NCBI GenBank assembly: GCA_019118605.1
Contig: DWYP01000040.1
Coordinates: forward strand, 1-64,000
Direction: 5' to 3'
DNA from: Candidatus Alistipes faecavium
GTDB lineage: Bacteria; Bacteroidota; Bacteroidia; Bacteroidales; Rikenellaceae
DNA length: 64,000 bases
Made by a program: the position numbers and the translations under genes. This document shows, piece after piece, positions 35,823-51,678 of this stretch. The notes under the pieces are model-generated. The model worked only from the letters and a program-made list of their open reading frames with translations. It ran no database searches and was not told the DNA's origin. Positions within the stretch are counted from its first letter, which is position 1; the number at the start of each line of letters is the position of its first letter.

Positions 35823-35857
35823 TTTCAGGTTCCTTTCGGATTCGGGCGCTATCTTTG
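35823..35857 (+). promoter_or_regulatory. Promoter with 11-bp direct repeat for response regulator gene
   Basis: TTTCAGGTTCC (35823-35833) is followed directly by TTTCGGATTCG (35834-35844); five nt later comes the -7 box TATCTTTG (35850-35857). An 11-bp tandem repeat in place of a clear -33 box is the usual design of an OmpR/PhoB-type activator site. The same arrangement with the same 5-nt spacing precedes the PepSY-like gene. Confidence 0.7.
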
Positions 35858-35924
35858 TGCGGAATCCCGGCCGGAGCCGCGGGCACGACGTCCGGGCCCT
35901 CCTTGAAAGTCAATGTAACGCGTT

Positions 35925-36602
35925 ATGAAGATACTTATTGTCGAAGACGAACCCTCCCTGCGGGAGATCATGTGCCGGACGCTCGAGCGCGAACAGTATG
36001 TCGTGGAGCAGGCGGCCGACTACGCTGCGGCGTCGGACAAGCTCGCCGCCTACGATTACGACTGCATCCTGCTGGACATCATGCTCCCGGGCGGAAGCGG
36101 TCTGCAGTTGCTGCGCGAACTGAAGGAGCGCCGCAGCCGTGCCGGGGTGATCATCGTCTCGGCCCGCGACTCGCTCGACGACAAGGTCGAGGGGCTCGAA
36201 CTCGGGGCCGACGACTACCTTCCCAAGCCGTTCCACCTTGCCGAACTGAGCGCGCGGATCCGCAGCGTGATGCGGCGCCACCAGCGCGACGGCGGGGAGT
36301 TCCTTGCGGCGGGGAACGTGCGCCTGTGGCCCGACAGCCGGCGGGTGGAGGTCGCCGGCAAGGGCGTGGAGCTGCTGCGCAAGGAGTACGACATCCTCCA
36401 CTACTTCATGTGCCGCCCGAACCACACGATCGACAAGGCGGCGCTGGCCGAGGGGGTGTGGGGCGACCACATCGACCAGGCCGACAATTTCGATTTCGTC
36501 TATGCGCAGATGAAGAACCTGCGGCGCAAACTCTCCGAGGCGGGTGCCGACATCGAGATCCGCGCGGTCTACGGTTTCGGATACAAACTCGTGCAGCCGT
36601 GA
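35925..36602 (+). CDS. OmpR-family response regulator
   Basis: A 225-residue regulator. The receiver domain has the acidic pair in ILIVEDEPSLRE, the phosphoacceptor Asp51 in ILLDIMLPGGSG, the Ser of IIVSARDS and the Lys of LPKPFHL. The C-terminal winged helix is shown by LRKEYDILHYFMCRPN, and VYAQMKNLRRKL with IRAVYGFGYKL. It should bind tandem 11-bp repeats, and such repeats lie in its own promoter and at 37905-37926. It overlaps its kinase gene by four bases (GTGA). Similar to RprY/PorY-type regulators of Bacteroidales; the signal is not known. Confidence 0.93.
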   Translation: MKILIVEDEPSLREIMCRTLEREQYVVEQAADYAAASDKLAAYDYDCILLDIMLPGGSGLQLLRELKERRSRAGVIIVSARDSLDDKVEGLELGADDYLPKPFHLAELSARIRSVMRRHQRDGGEFLAAGNVRLWPDSRRVEVAGKGVELLRKEYDILHYFMCRPNHTIDKAALAEGVWGDHIDQADNFDFVYAQMKNLRRKLSEAGADIEIRAVYGFGYKLVQP

Positions 36603-37882
36603 AACTTTCGTGGAAAATCCTGCTTCACCTGTCGTGGGTGCTCGCCGTGCTGCTCGGGGCGTGGTCGGTGCTGTTCTATGTCACGCTGACCGACGAGATC
36701 AACGACGAGACGGACGACATGCTCGAGAACCGGGCCGAAGCGATCGTCAAGCGCGTCCTTGCCACGGGCGAGCTCCCGGGCGGCATGGACGGTGCGGGGG
36801 AGAGCCTGCTCGTCGAGGTGCCGGAAGACTATGCCGTCGCGCATGCGCACGAGCGTTACAGCGACGAGGAACGCTATGTCCCCGAACGGGACGACGAGGT
36901 GCCCGCCCGGGTGCTGCGGCAGCTTTTCCGCGACCGCGAGGGACGGTGGTACGAGCTCACGGTGATGACGCCGACCATCGAGAAGGAGGATCTGCAGGAG
37001 GCGATTCTCAGCTGGTGCGTGTGGCTTTACCTGCTGTTGCTGCTGTCGATCCTGCTCGTTACGGTGTGGCTGCTCTATCGCATGATGCGGCCGCTCTACG
37101 CGCTGCTGCGCTGGCTCGACGCCTACCGCGTCGGGGGCGAAAACCCCGCGCTGGAGACCACGACGTCGGTGGTGGAGTTCCGGCGCCTGAACGAGGCTGT
37201 CGGACGCTTCGTCGATCGGGCCGAAGCGTCGTTCGAACGCCAGAAGCAGTTCATCGGCAACGCCTCGCACGAGATGCAGACGCCGTTGGCCGTGTGCCGC
37301 AACCGCCTGGAGATGCTCGTCGACGACGCCCGGACGCTGACCCCCGAACAGCTTGCGGAGATTGCCTCCGTGCAGCGCACGCTGGGACGCCTCGTGCGGC
37401 TGAACCGCACGCTGCTGCTGCTCACGAAGATCGATAACGGACAATTTCCCGAGAGCTCCGAGGTCGATGTCGGGGCGCAGGTGCGTACGACGGCGGAGGA
37501 GCTCGGCGACATCTATGCCTACCGGGGCGTCACCCTGCGCCTTGCGGAAGAGACGACGCTCATCGTGCGGATGAACCCCTCGCTGGCCGAGAGCCTTGTT
37601 GCGAACCTGCTGAAGAACGCCTTCGTGCACGGCGACGCCAACGGGACGGTCGATGTGCGGGTGGCGGGCCGCAGCCTGGAGGTGACGAACGACGGCGCCG
37701 CGGGACCGCTCGACGGCGCGCGCATCTTCGACCGCTTCTACCGTGCCACGGAGAAGGAGGGATCCTCGGGGCTGGGCCTTGCCCTTGTCGAGGCCGTCTG
37801 CCGTCTCTACGGGCTTCGCGTGAGCTATGATTACGTCGCGGGGCGCCACCGTTTCACGGTGCAGTTTCCGCCCCAGGCATAA
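36599..37882 (+). CDS. Sensor histidine kinase
   Basis: A 427-residue kinase. The GTG at 36599 overlaps the regulator stop as GTGA and opens directly into the first transmembrane helix (ILLHLSWVLAVLLGAWSVLF), so this start is chosen over the longer open frame. A periplasmic domain of about 110 residues follows, rich in Asp/Glu/Arg, then a second helix (LYLLLLLSILLVTVWLLY). The H box is NASHEMQTPLAVC, the N box LVANLLKNAFVHG, and the G2 box GSSGLGLALVEAV; the F region is IFDRFYR. It phosphorylates the neighbouring regulator. The sensor domain gives no clear ligand. Confidence 0.93.
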   Translation: MKLSWKILLHLSWVLAVLLGAWSVLFYVTLTDEINDETDDMLENRAEAIVKRVLATGELPGGMDGAGESLLVEVPEDYAVAHAHERYSDEERYVPERDDEVPARVLRQLFRDREGRWYELTVMTPTIEKEDLQEAILSWCVWLYLLLLLSILLVTVWLLYRMMRPLYALLRWLDAYRVGGENPALETTTSVVEFRRLNEAVGRFVDRAEASFERQKQFIGNASHEMQTPLAVCRNRLEMLVDDARTLTPEQLAEIASVQRTLGRLVRLNRTLLLLTKIDNGQFPESSEVDVGAQVRTTAEELGDIYAYRGVTLRLAEETTLIVRMNPSLAESLVANLLKNAFVHGDANGTVDVRVAGRSLEVTNDGAAGPLDGARIFDRFYRATEKEGSSGLGLALVEAVCRLYGLRVSYDYVAGRHRFTVQFPPQA

Positions 37883-37904
37883 AAATTTCCCCTCGGGGAG
37901 GCCT

Positions 37905-37939
37905 TTTCAGATTCGTTTCAGATTCGGGCCCCATCTTTG
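37905..37939 (+). promoter_or_regulatory. Promoter with perfect 11-bp direct repeat for PepSY-like gene
   Basis: TTTCAGATTCG occurs twice in tandem (37905-37915, 37916-37926), then five nt, then CATCTTTG (37932-37939) as -7 box. The layout equals that at 35823-35857, so the OmpR-type regulator probably controls both. Confidence 0.7.
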
Positions 37940-38008
37940 CATCGGGAAACCCCCGGAACCGATCCGCGGGGCCCCGAAACCAGTACGGACACAAATACAC
38001 ACACAACG

Positions 38009-38485
38009 ATGAAACCCTTCAGAAACATGAAAAGAATCCCGGCCCTTCTGGCCGTTCTTGCTGCCACGCTGCTCTCCGCCCCGGTTTTTGCGGGCGACGA
38101 CCGTCCGCTTACCGTGCAGGAGCTTCCCGCGGCTGCGCAGCAGTTCCTGCGTAGCTGTTTCCCCAGCGACAACAAGGAGCATAAAATCGCCTATGCGACG
38201 GTCGACGACGACTGGTTCGACCGCGAGTACAAGGTGGTCTTCGTCGACGGCTCGAAGGTGGAGTTCGACCGCAAGGGCGAATGGAAGCAGGTCGAATGCA
38301 AATACGGCCGTGTACCGCTGTCGATCGTCCCGCAGCAGATTCAGGCGGCGCTTGCGGATCTTTACGGCGACTATGTGGTGGTCGGCATCGAGCGTGACCG
38401 CCGCGAATACGAGGTGAAACTTTCGAACCGCCTGGAGGTGACCTTCGACCGCTCGACGTTCCGCATCATCGACATCGACGACTGA
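38009..38485 (+). CDS. PepSY-like periplasmic protein
   Basis: A 158-residue exported protein. The signal peptide (MKRIPALLAVLAATLLSA, cleavage near VFA) is preceded by a few residues; an in-frame ATG at residue 7 is an alternative start. The mature part has two similar units of the PepSY-like (DUF2874) type: LPAAAQQFLRSCFP with YKVVFVDGSKVEFDRKGEW, then VPQQIQAALADLYGDYVVVG with YEVKLSNRLEVTFDRSTFR. Such proteins are often the main target of adjacent two-component systems in Bacteroides and are thought to bind or inhibit peptides or sense envelope stress; this is inference. The promoter carries the regulator's presumed site. Confidence 0.85.
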   Translation: MKPFRNMKRIPALLAVLAATLLSAPVFAGDDRPLTVQELPAAAQQFLRSCFPSDNKEHKIAYATVDDDWFDREYKVVFVDGSKVEFDRKGEWKQVECKYGRVPLSIVPQQIQAALADLYGDYVVVGIERDRREYEVKLSNRLEVTFDRSTFRIIDIDD

Positions 38486-38494
38486 TCGCAGCCC

Positions 38495-38579
38495 GGCCCG
38501 TTGACCCCGGCCCGTTGACCCCGGCCCGTTGACCCTGGCCCGTTGACCCTTGGCCCGCTGACCCCGGCCCGCTGACCCT
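38495..38579. repeat. 15-nt minisatellite after the PepSY-like gene
   Basis: Six near-identical copies of GGCCCGYTGACCCYG, one with an extra base, begin about 10 nt after the stop codon. Confidence 0.92.
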
Positions 38580-38594
38580 CTGCAGCCTTCCGAC

Positions 38595-38623
38595 ACGGCC
38601 CCGGAATCCGCCTCCGGGGCCGT
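38595..38623 (+). terminator. Hairpin, probable terminator
   Basis: A perfect 11-bp stem ACGGCCCCGGA/TCCGGGGCCGT with a 7-nt loop but no U-tract, downstream of the repeat array. Confidence 0.5.
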
Positions 38624-38675
38624 GCCGTATGCTATAAAGGCTGCCTATCGGCCTATAAAATAATACGATCGGATT

Positions 38676-38709
38676 TTTGTGCGGAATCCCGGAAAAGGGT
38701 ATATATTTG
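38676..38709 (+). promoter_or_regulatory. Ferritin promoter
   Basis: TATATTTG at 38702-38709 with TTTG at 38676-38679. The 22-nt spacing is longer than ideal. The leader to the start codon is AT-rich. Confidence 0.55.
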
Positions 38710-38746
38710 TAACACGAGAAACAACAAATTTTAAAAATATTTGATT

Positions 38747-39271
38747 ATGCTGAGCAAAAAACTGCACGAAGCGCTCAATGCGCAGATCAATGCCGAGATG
38801 TGGTCGGCCTATCTCTACCTTTCGATGTCGATGGATGCCGAGGCCAAGGGGCTGAAGGGCGTAGCCAACTGGTTCTACGTACAGTTCCGCGAGGAGCAGG
38901 ACCATGCCCGCATCCTGATGAACTACATCCTTTCGCGCGATGCGGAGGTCAAGCTGCTTCCGATCGCCGAGGTGCGCACGTCGTGGGCCTCGCCGCTGGA
39001 GATGTTCCAGGATACGCTGGGACACGAGAAGAAGGTGACGGCGATGATCAACAACCTGGCGGCCATTGCCGCCGAGGACAAGGATTACGCCTCTTCGAAC
39101 ATGCTCGTATGGTTCGTCGACGAGCAGGTCGAAGAGGAGGAGTCGGCACGCGAGATGATTACCGCGTGCGAGGCGGTCGACGGCAACAAGTTCGGGCTCT
39201 ACATGCTCGACAAGGAGCTGGCGGCACGCACCTACACGCAGGCGGCTCCGCTGGCCTCGTCGGCCGAGTAG
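38747..39271 (+). CDS. ftnA: Ferritin, non-heme iron storage
   Basis: A 174-residue ferritin subunit. Diiron centre residues are visible in LNAQINAEMWSAYLYLSMS (first Glu), REEQDHARILMNYI (Glu and His) and VDEQVEEEESAREMI (C helix). It stores iron as ferric mineral in a 24-subunit shell in the cytoplasm and protects against oxygen stress. The start is the ATG at 38747; an in-frame TTG two codons earlier is not needed. It is a single-gene unit followed by a terminator. Confidence 0.96.
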   Translation: MLSKKLHEALNAQINAEMWSAYLYLSMSMDAEAKGLKGVANWFYVQFREEQDHARILMNYILSRDAEVKLLPIAEVRTSWASPLEMFQDTLGHEKKVTAMINNLAAIAAEDKDYASSNMLVWFVDEQVEEEESAREMITACEAVDGNKFGLYMLDKELAARTYTQAAPLASSAE

Positions 39272-39290
39272 GCGCCCGGCGGCGAAAGCG

Positions 39291-39332
39291 AACGATCCGG
39301 CCCTCCGCTGCGGAGGGCGGATCGCCTTTTTT
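39291..39332 (+). terminator. Ferritin terminator
   Basis: GATCCGGCCCTCCGC pairs with GCGGAGGGCGGATC (one bulge), followed by six T, 23 nt after the stop. Confidence 0.85.
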
Positions 39333-39338
39333 GCAGGG

Positions 39339-39803
39339 TCACTCCGCCGGGCGTTCTTCGAAGAGCTCCATGCGCAGGCGCACCATGTGGCGGCATTCGG
39401 CGCCGTTTTCGAAGATCGGGGCGGGGTAGTGCTTGCGGAAATAGTCGCGGTCGATGCCGCAGCGGATGAATCCGCAGCGCTCGTACAGGGCGATCTGTCC
39501 CGTGCCGGAGTCTCCGGTGCCGATTTCCAGGAGGCGGAACCCTTCGGCGCGGGCCGTGTCGATGGCATGGCGGAGCAGTTCCGTCCCTATTCCGCGCCGC
39601 TGGCGGTCGGGCCGTACGGCGATGTTCACGACTTCGGCCGTGAAGGGACGCGTGTGCAGCAGCAGGTATTGCCCGATGATCCGCCCCTCTTCGAAGGCCG
39701 CAAAACAGCGGCTCCGCCCGACGTAATCGGCTACGGAGGCTTCCGATTCGTCGGCCAGCAGGAGCAGTTCGTGCGAAGGGGTATTGGTCGGACGGATTTC
39801 CAT
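39339..39803 (-). CDS. GNAT family N-acetyltransferase
   Basis: A 154-residue acetyltransferase. The acetyl-CoA loop is RPDRQRRGIGTELLRHAID (motif A: R/Q-x-x-G-x-G), preceded by the strand EVVNIAVRP and followed by FRLLEIGTGDSG and QIALYERCGFIRCGIDRDYF, a standard motif B. The substrate cannot be told; relatives acetylate amines, antibiotics or protein N termini. It begins 23 nt after the YqaA-like gene on the same strand and is probably co-transcribed with it. The start at 39803 (MEIRPTNTPSHE) fits a conserved opening. Confidence 0.88.
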   Translation of the reverse strand: MEIRPTNTPSHELLLLADESEASVADYVGRSRCFAAFEEGRIIGQYLLLHTRPFTAEVVNIAVRPDRQRRGIGTELLRHAIDTARAEGFRLLEIGTGDSGTGQIALYERCGFIRCGIDRDYFRKHYPAPIFENGAECRHMVRLRMELFEERPAE

Positions 39804-39826
39804 GATGTGATTCAAAAGGATGCGGC

Positions 39827-40288
39827 TCAGAAGAGCGACAGGACGCCCTCGACCGAGGCCAGGATGACGATATACCGGAGGGTCTTGCCCGCGAGCATCG
39901 CGGCGCATGTCAGCCAGACGTTGCTGCGCATGAGCCCCAGGACGATGGCGATCGCCTCGCCGATCGTGGGCAGGAAGGCGAAAAAGGCCATCAGCGCCCC
40001 GCGCCCGGAGAGGAACTTCCGCGCCCGGGCCAGCTGGCGCGTCGAGACGCCCAGCCGCGTGATCCACTCCGTGCGTCCGAACGTGCCGATCCAGTAGCAG
40101 GTCATGCCTCCGAGGGTGTTTCCGAGCGATGCGGCGGCCACGCACCCCACGGGGTCGAGGCCCATGCGCACGAGGATGACCATCACCGCCTCGGAGCTGA
40201 ACGGCAGGATGCTCCCGGCGACGAATGCCGAGAGAAAGAGGCCCAGATAGCCCCAGTCGATGCAGAATTGGGTGATCGTTTCTATCAT
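39827..40288 (-). CDS. YqaA/DedA-like small membrane protein
   Basis: A 153-residue protein with four or so hydrophobic helices. WGYLGLFLSAFVAGSILPFS and SEAVMVILVRMG match the first conserved block of the SNARE-associated/DedA group; SLGNTLGGMTCYWIGTFG is the second, with the Gly-x-x-x-Gly glycine pattern; the C-terminal part is AFFAFLPTIGEAIAIVLGLM. The length is that of YqaA proteins. DedA relatives are thought to move lipids or couple to the proton gradient. A TATCTTTG promoter lies 50 nt upstream. Confidence 0.85.
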   Translation of the reverse strand: MIETITQFCIDWGYLGLFLSAFVAGSILPFSSEAVMVILVRMGLDPVGCVAAASLGNTLGGMTCYWIGTFGRTEWITRLGVSTRQLARARKFLSGRGALMAFFAFLPTIGEAIAIVLGLMRSNVWLTCAAMLAGKTLRYIVILASVEGVLSLF

Positions 40289-40337
40289 GCTTCCATGGAC
40301 GGCCCGAAGTCTGCGGTATGCGGGCGGGCCGTGCGGA

Positions 40338-40345
40338 CAAAGATA
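40338..40345 (-). promoter_or_regulatory. -7 box for the YqaA-GNAT pair
   Basis: The minus strand reads TATCTTTG, 50 nt before the start at 40288. The -33 element is not clear because the upstream side is an A/T run. Confidence 0.6.
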
Positions 40346-40372
40346 CGTTTTTTTTCGTCCCCCGGCGCATCG

Positions 40373-40409
40373 AAAAAAGGGAATCCGCTGTCGGCGGATT
40401 CCCTTTTTG
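40373..40409 (-). terminator. GH2 gene terminator
   Basis: GGGAATCCGC/GCGGATTCCC, 10 bp, loop of 5 nt, flanked by A-run and T-run so that it works in the minus direction, 26 nt after the GH2 stop. Confidence 0.88.
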
Positions 40410-40434
40410 TGTTCCGGAGGGGGAAGCGGGCCGC

Positions 40435-47941
<7,507 letters not shown>

Positions 47942-48061
47942 TCTCCATGCTTCGCGGCATCCCCTTCGGCCCGATTTTCCATCCCGGTACCGCACCGCCC
48001 GCCCCCTCGGCCCGGCCGCCTTTTGGCCGATTGTCGCCCGGCCCGGCATAACTCTTCGTCC

Positions 48062-48158
48062 CGGCACACGCCCGCCCGACATTTCCTGCCCGCGTCACAC
48101 CTGCCCGCGTCACACCCGCCCGACATTCCCCGCCCGCGTCACACCTGCCGCCCGATGG
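48062..48158. repeat. Minisatellite after the hybrid regulator
   Basis: A 15-nt unit YGCCCGCGTCACACC occurs at 48087, 48102 and 48131, embedded in a larger, about 44-nt duplication together with GCCCGACATT at 48074 and 48118. It begins about 120 nt after the stop codon. Confidence 0.85.
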
Positions 48159-48499
48159 CCCGCTCCGAAGGGCGTCGGAATCCTCCCTCCGGACGCTGCA
48201 TATGTCACTTTCCATCCGCCCGTGCCGCACCGACGCCGCGGGCGTTTCCCCGCTCCCCGCCTGCCGCAATGCGTTCCCCACCGCCGTCCGCAGTGTGCTC
48301 TGTTTGCCCCGCATTGTGTGCCCTGTTTGGACACATGCACTCATATTGTGTTGATTGTCAGAATCGAACGTTGTGCGCTGAATGACATCCGTGTTTCCTG
48401 AATGGATGTTCTGAATTTGGTTGCCATTTTGGCAGGACTGGGAACGCCCAAACGTTTTTTTTGCCGTAATATTGTGATATAACCTAAACTATCAAACAT
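48159..48499. other. Leader/promoter region of the susC operon
   Basis: No gene is visible. An inverted repeat ACATCC (48385-48390) / GGATGT (48404-48409) with a 13-nt spacer, and a smaller TGCCA/TGGCA near 48422-48434, are candidate regulator or leader structures. TAATATTG at 48467-48474 is a possible weak -7 box 25 nt before the start codon; no good -33 was found. Confidence 0.4.
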
Positions 48500-51400
48500 A
48501 TGAGTAAATGGTATGAAAAGGTTAGACATTATGCAAAAGCATTCTGTTTAATATTTGTGTTGCAGGTCGGAGTTCCTGCCGTGTACGCTCAGGACATGTC
48601 CGTTACCGGACGTGTCACCAACGAGAAAGGTGAACTGATGGGCGGTGCCACGGTCGTGGAAAAAGGAACCCAGAACGCTGCTGTGACGGACCTCAACGGT
48701 CAGTACACGCTCCGTCTGAAGACGGAAGACCCTATTCTCGAGTTCTCCTTCCTGGGTTACAAGTCGCAGGAGGAGCGGGTCGGAGCACGCCGGGTGATCG
48801 ACGTCGTGCTCTCCGAGGATGTCTCGGAACTCGATGAGCTCGTAGTGGTCGGCTACGGCCGTCAGCGTAAGGTCTCCGTCGTCGGAGCCCAGTCGACGAT
48901 GCGCGCCGCCGACATCAAAACCCCTACGGGCAACCTTTCGTCGGCCATCTCGGGCCGTATCGCCGGCGTTGTCTCGGTACAGCGCAGCGGTGAGCCCGGA
49001 CACGACGATTCGGACATTTGGATCCGCGGTATCTCCACCTTCACGGGCCAGAGCTCGTCGCCGCTGATCCTCGTCGACGGTGTGGAGCGCAGCTTCAACA
49101 ACATCGACCCCGAGGACATCGAATCCTTCACCGTCCTGAAGGATGCATCCGCAACGGCCGTTTACGGTGTGCGCGGTGCCAACGGTGTCATCATCATCAA
49201 GACCAAACCGGGTAAGGTCGGCAAACCCCAGATCAGCTTCGACTACTACGAGAGCTTCACGCGCATGACGAAGGTTCCCGAGATGGCCGACGCCTATACT
49301 TATATGGCGGTAGCCAACGAGGCCTATGCCAACGCCTATCCGGATGCCAAACCGCTCTACTCGCCCGAGTACATCGTTGCCACGAAGAAGGCCCACGGGG
49401 TGCTTCCCAACGACAACCCGCGCATGTACAACGAGTACCTCTACCCGAACGTAGACTGGATGAGCGAGATCTTCAACAAGTGGGGACACAACCGCCGCGC
49501 CAACGTGAACGTCCGCGGAGGTCTTCCCAGCGCCAACTACTACGTGTCGTTGAGCTACTACAACGAGACCGGTATGACGAAGAACTTCGAGCTGGAGAAC
49601 TACAACACCGCGATGACCTTCGACCGTTACAACTTCACGACCAACGTGAACCTGAAGCCTACGACCACCACCACGGTCGATGTCGGCGTTTCGGGTTACC
49701 TCTCGGCGGGCCACTATCCGCAGCAGAGCGCCGCGACGCTCTTCTCCTCGACGATGGAGATCAACCCCGTCTACCTTCCGAAGACCATGCCCGACGGATC
49801 GCTTTCGGGTATCCAGGCCAACGGTGACCTCCGCAACCCCTACATGGACCTTGCCAAGCGCGGTTACTACCAGGAGTTCAAGAATACGATCAATTCGAAC
49901 ATCCGCGTGACGCAGGACCTCGGTTTTGCCGAATGGAGCAAGGGATTCAACATCTCGGCCCTGGTGGCGTTCGACGCCTACAACTCGCGCACGCTGAACT
50001 ATAACCGCTGGGACGACATGTTCTACTTCGCCGCCGACAAGGATCCCAACACGGGCCTTTGGGTTGAGGACACGGTCTTCAACGAGGAGGACGGCAGCTA
50101 CAACATGACGCGTATCCGTCAGGGCAACCAGCAGCTCGAGTTCGGTCAGAAATCCAGCGCCAACCAGACGGCATACGTCGAGGCGTCGCTCAACTACGAC
50201 CGCGCCTTCGGCAAGCACCGCGTGGGCGGACTTCTTCTCTACAACCAGAAGGTCTACCGCAACCTCACGGCTTCGGACATGACCAGCTCGCTGCCCTACA
50301 AGAACAAGGGCTACGCCGCACGTCTGACCTACTCCTACGACGACCGTTACCTGGTAGAGGCCAACCTCGGTATCAACGGCTCGGAGAACTTCTCGCCCGA
50401 GAACCGCTACGGTGTCTTCCCGGCATTCGGTCTGGGTTGGGTCGTATCGAACGAGTCGTTCTGGGGCACTCCTTCGTGGATCTCCTACCTGAAACTCCGC
50501 TACACGATCGGATGGGTAGGTAGCGACACGACGACTGACCGCCGTTTCATGTATCAGGCCGTGATGGGCTCGAACGGTATCTACGGAAACCGCTTCGGCG
50601 AGTCGTACGGACTGACCAGCGGCTGGAGCATCCTCAAGTACGGTGTGGATGTAAGCTGGGCGCGTTCGCGCAAGCAGGATGTCGGTATCGACGTCAACTT
50701 CTTCAAGGATCGCCTGTCGCTGACCGTCGATCTGTTCCACGAGTATCGTGACAAGATCTTCCTGCGCCGTCAGGTCATTCCCGAGTACGCAGGTTTCGTG
50801 GAGAACCCCTACGCCAACCTGGGTATCGTCGAGAACAAGGGTATCGAGGCTCAGCTGGAGTATACGCAGCCCTTCGGACAGCATGTCTTCCTGACCGTCC
50901 GCGGAAACTTCGCATGGAACAAGGACAAGATCATCGAGGACGACTCGCCGAATCCGGCCTATCCGTGGCTTGAGACCCGCGGCACGAACGTCAACGGCCG
51001 TTGGGGATACATCGCCGAGGGCCTGTTCACGAGCCAGGAGGAGATCGACGAGCACGCCACGCAGTTCGGAACGCTCCATCCGGGTGACATCAAGTACAAG
51101 GACCTGAACAAGGACGGACGTATCGACGAGAACGACATGACGCTCATCGGTCAGGGCGACGTTCCGCAGATCTACTACGGCTTCGGCTTCGACCTCCAGG
51201 TGCACAACTTCTCGATCGCCGCCCTGTTCCAGGGTATCGCCAAGGCCGACCGCTGCCTCTCGGGCCGTTCGATCCATCCCTTCTCGGGCCAGAACGGTCT
51301 GGACAACCTCTACGCCAACATCGACGACCGCTGGAGTCCCGATGATCCGACGAACCAGGATGTCTTCTATCCGCGTCTGACCTACACCGGAGAGTCGAAC

Positions 51401-51658
51401 ACCAACAATACGCAGACCAGTACGTGGTGGCAGAAGGACGTGAGCTTCCTGCGCCTGAAGCAGCTCACCATCTCCTACCGTCTGCCGCAGCGCTGGATGA
51501 ACAAGTGCTTCCTGAAGGACGCCTCCATCTACCTGATGGGTACGAACCTCTTCACGCTGTCGAAGTTCAAACTCTGGGATCCGGAGCTTAACACGAACAA
51601 TGGTACGAGCTATCCCAACACGTCGAGCTATTCGATCGGAGTACGGTTCAGCTTCTAA
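48500..51658 (+). CDS. SusC/RagA-family TonB-dependent glycan importer
   Basis: A 1052-residue outer-membrane transporter. After the signal peptide (FCLIFVLQVGVPAVYAQ) comes the carboxypeptidase-like domain (VTGRVTNEKGELMGGATVVE, TDLNGQYTLRL), the TonB box region DELVVVGYGRQRK, and the plug with NLSSAISGRIAGVVSVQRSG, IWIRGISTF, PLILVDGVERSFNNIDPEDI and FTVLKDASATAVYGVRGANG, all diagnostic for SusC. The barrel ends SYSIGVRFSF. DLNKDGRIDEND is a calcium-loop-like motif usual in this family. It imports oligosaccharides captured by the SusD partner, energised by TonB. It starts the susCD-GH operon; the SusD gene follows after 20 nt. Confidence 0.97.
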   Translation: MSKWYEKVRHYAKAFCLIFVLQVGVPAVYAQDMSVTGRVTNEKGELMGGATVVEKGTQNAAVTDLNGQYTLRLKTEDPILEFSFLGYKSQEERVGARRVIDVVLSEDVSELDELVVVGYGRQRKVSVVGAQSTMRAADIKTPTGNLSSAISGRIAGVVSVQRSGEPGHDDSDIWIRGISTFTGQSSSPLILVDGVERSFNNIDPEDIESFTVLKDASATAVYGVRGANGVIIIKTKPGKVGKPQISFDYYESFTRMTKVPEMADAYTYMAVANEAYANAYPDAKPLYSPEYIVATKKAHGVLPNDNPRMYNEYLYPNVDWMSEIFNKWGHNRRANVNVRGGLPSANYYVSLSYYNETGMTKNFELENYNTAMTFDRYNFTTNVNLKPTTTTTVDVGVSGYLSAGHYPQQSAATLFSSTMEINPVYLPKTMPDGSLSGIQANGDLRNPYMDLAKRGYYQEFKNTINSNIRVTQDLGFAEWSKGFNISALVAFDAYNSRTLNYNRWDDMFYFAADKDPNTGLWVEDTVFNEEDGSYNMTRIRQGNQQLEFGQKSSANQTAYVEASLNYDRAFGKHRVGGLLLYNQKVYRNLTASDMTSSLPYKNKGYAARLTYSYDDRYLVEANLGINGSENFSPENRYGVFPAFGLGWVVSNESFWGTPSWISYLKLRYTIGWVGSDTTTDRRFMYQAVMGSNGIYGNRFGESYGLTSGWSILKYGVDVSWARSRKQDVGIDVNFFKDRLSLTVDLFHEYRDKIFLRRQVIPEYAGFVENPYANLGIVENKGIEAQLEYTQPFGQHVFLTVRGNFAWNKDKIIEDDSPNPAYPWLETRGTNVNGRWGYIAEGLFTSQEEIDEHATQFGTLHPGDIKYKDLNKDGRIDENDMTLIGQGDVPQIYYGFGFDLQVHNFSIAALFQGIAKADRCLSGRSIHPFSGQNGLDNLYANIDDRWSPDDPTNQDVFYPRLTYTGESNTNNTQTSTWWQKDVSFLRLKQLTISYRLPQRWMNKCFLKDASIYLMGTNLFTLSKFKLWDPELNTNNGTSYPNTSSYSIGVRFSF

Positions 51659-51678
51659 CACATTAAAACAGTAAACCA

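Noticed and set aside
35855..36598. N-terminal extension of the histidine kinase through the regulator gene
   Set aside because: It runs out of frame across the whole response regulator; the GTGA overlap at 36599 gives a normal kinase start.
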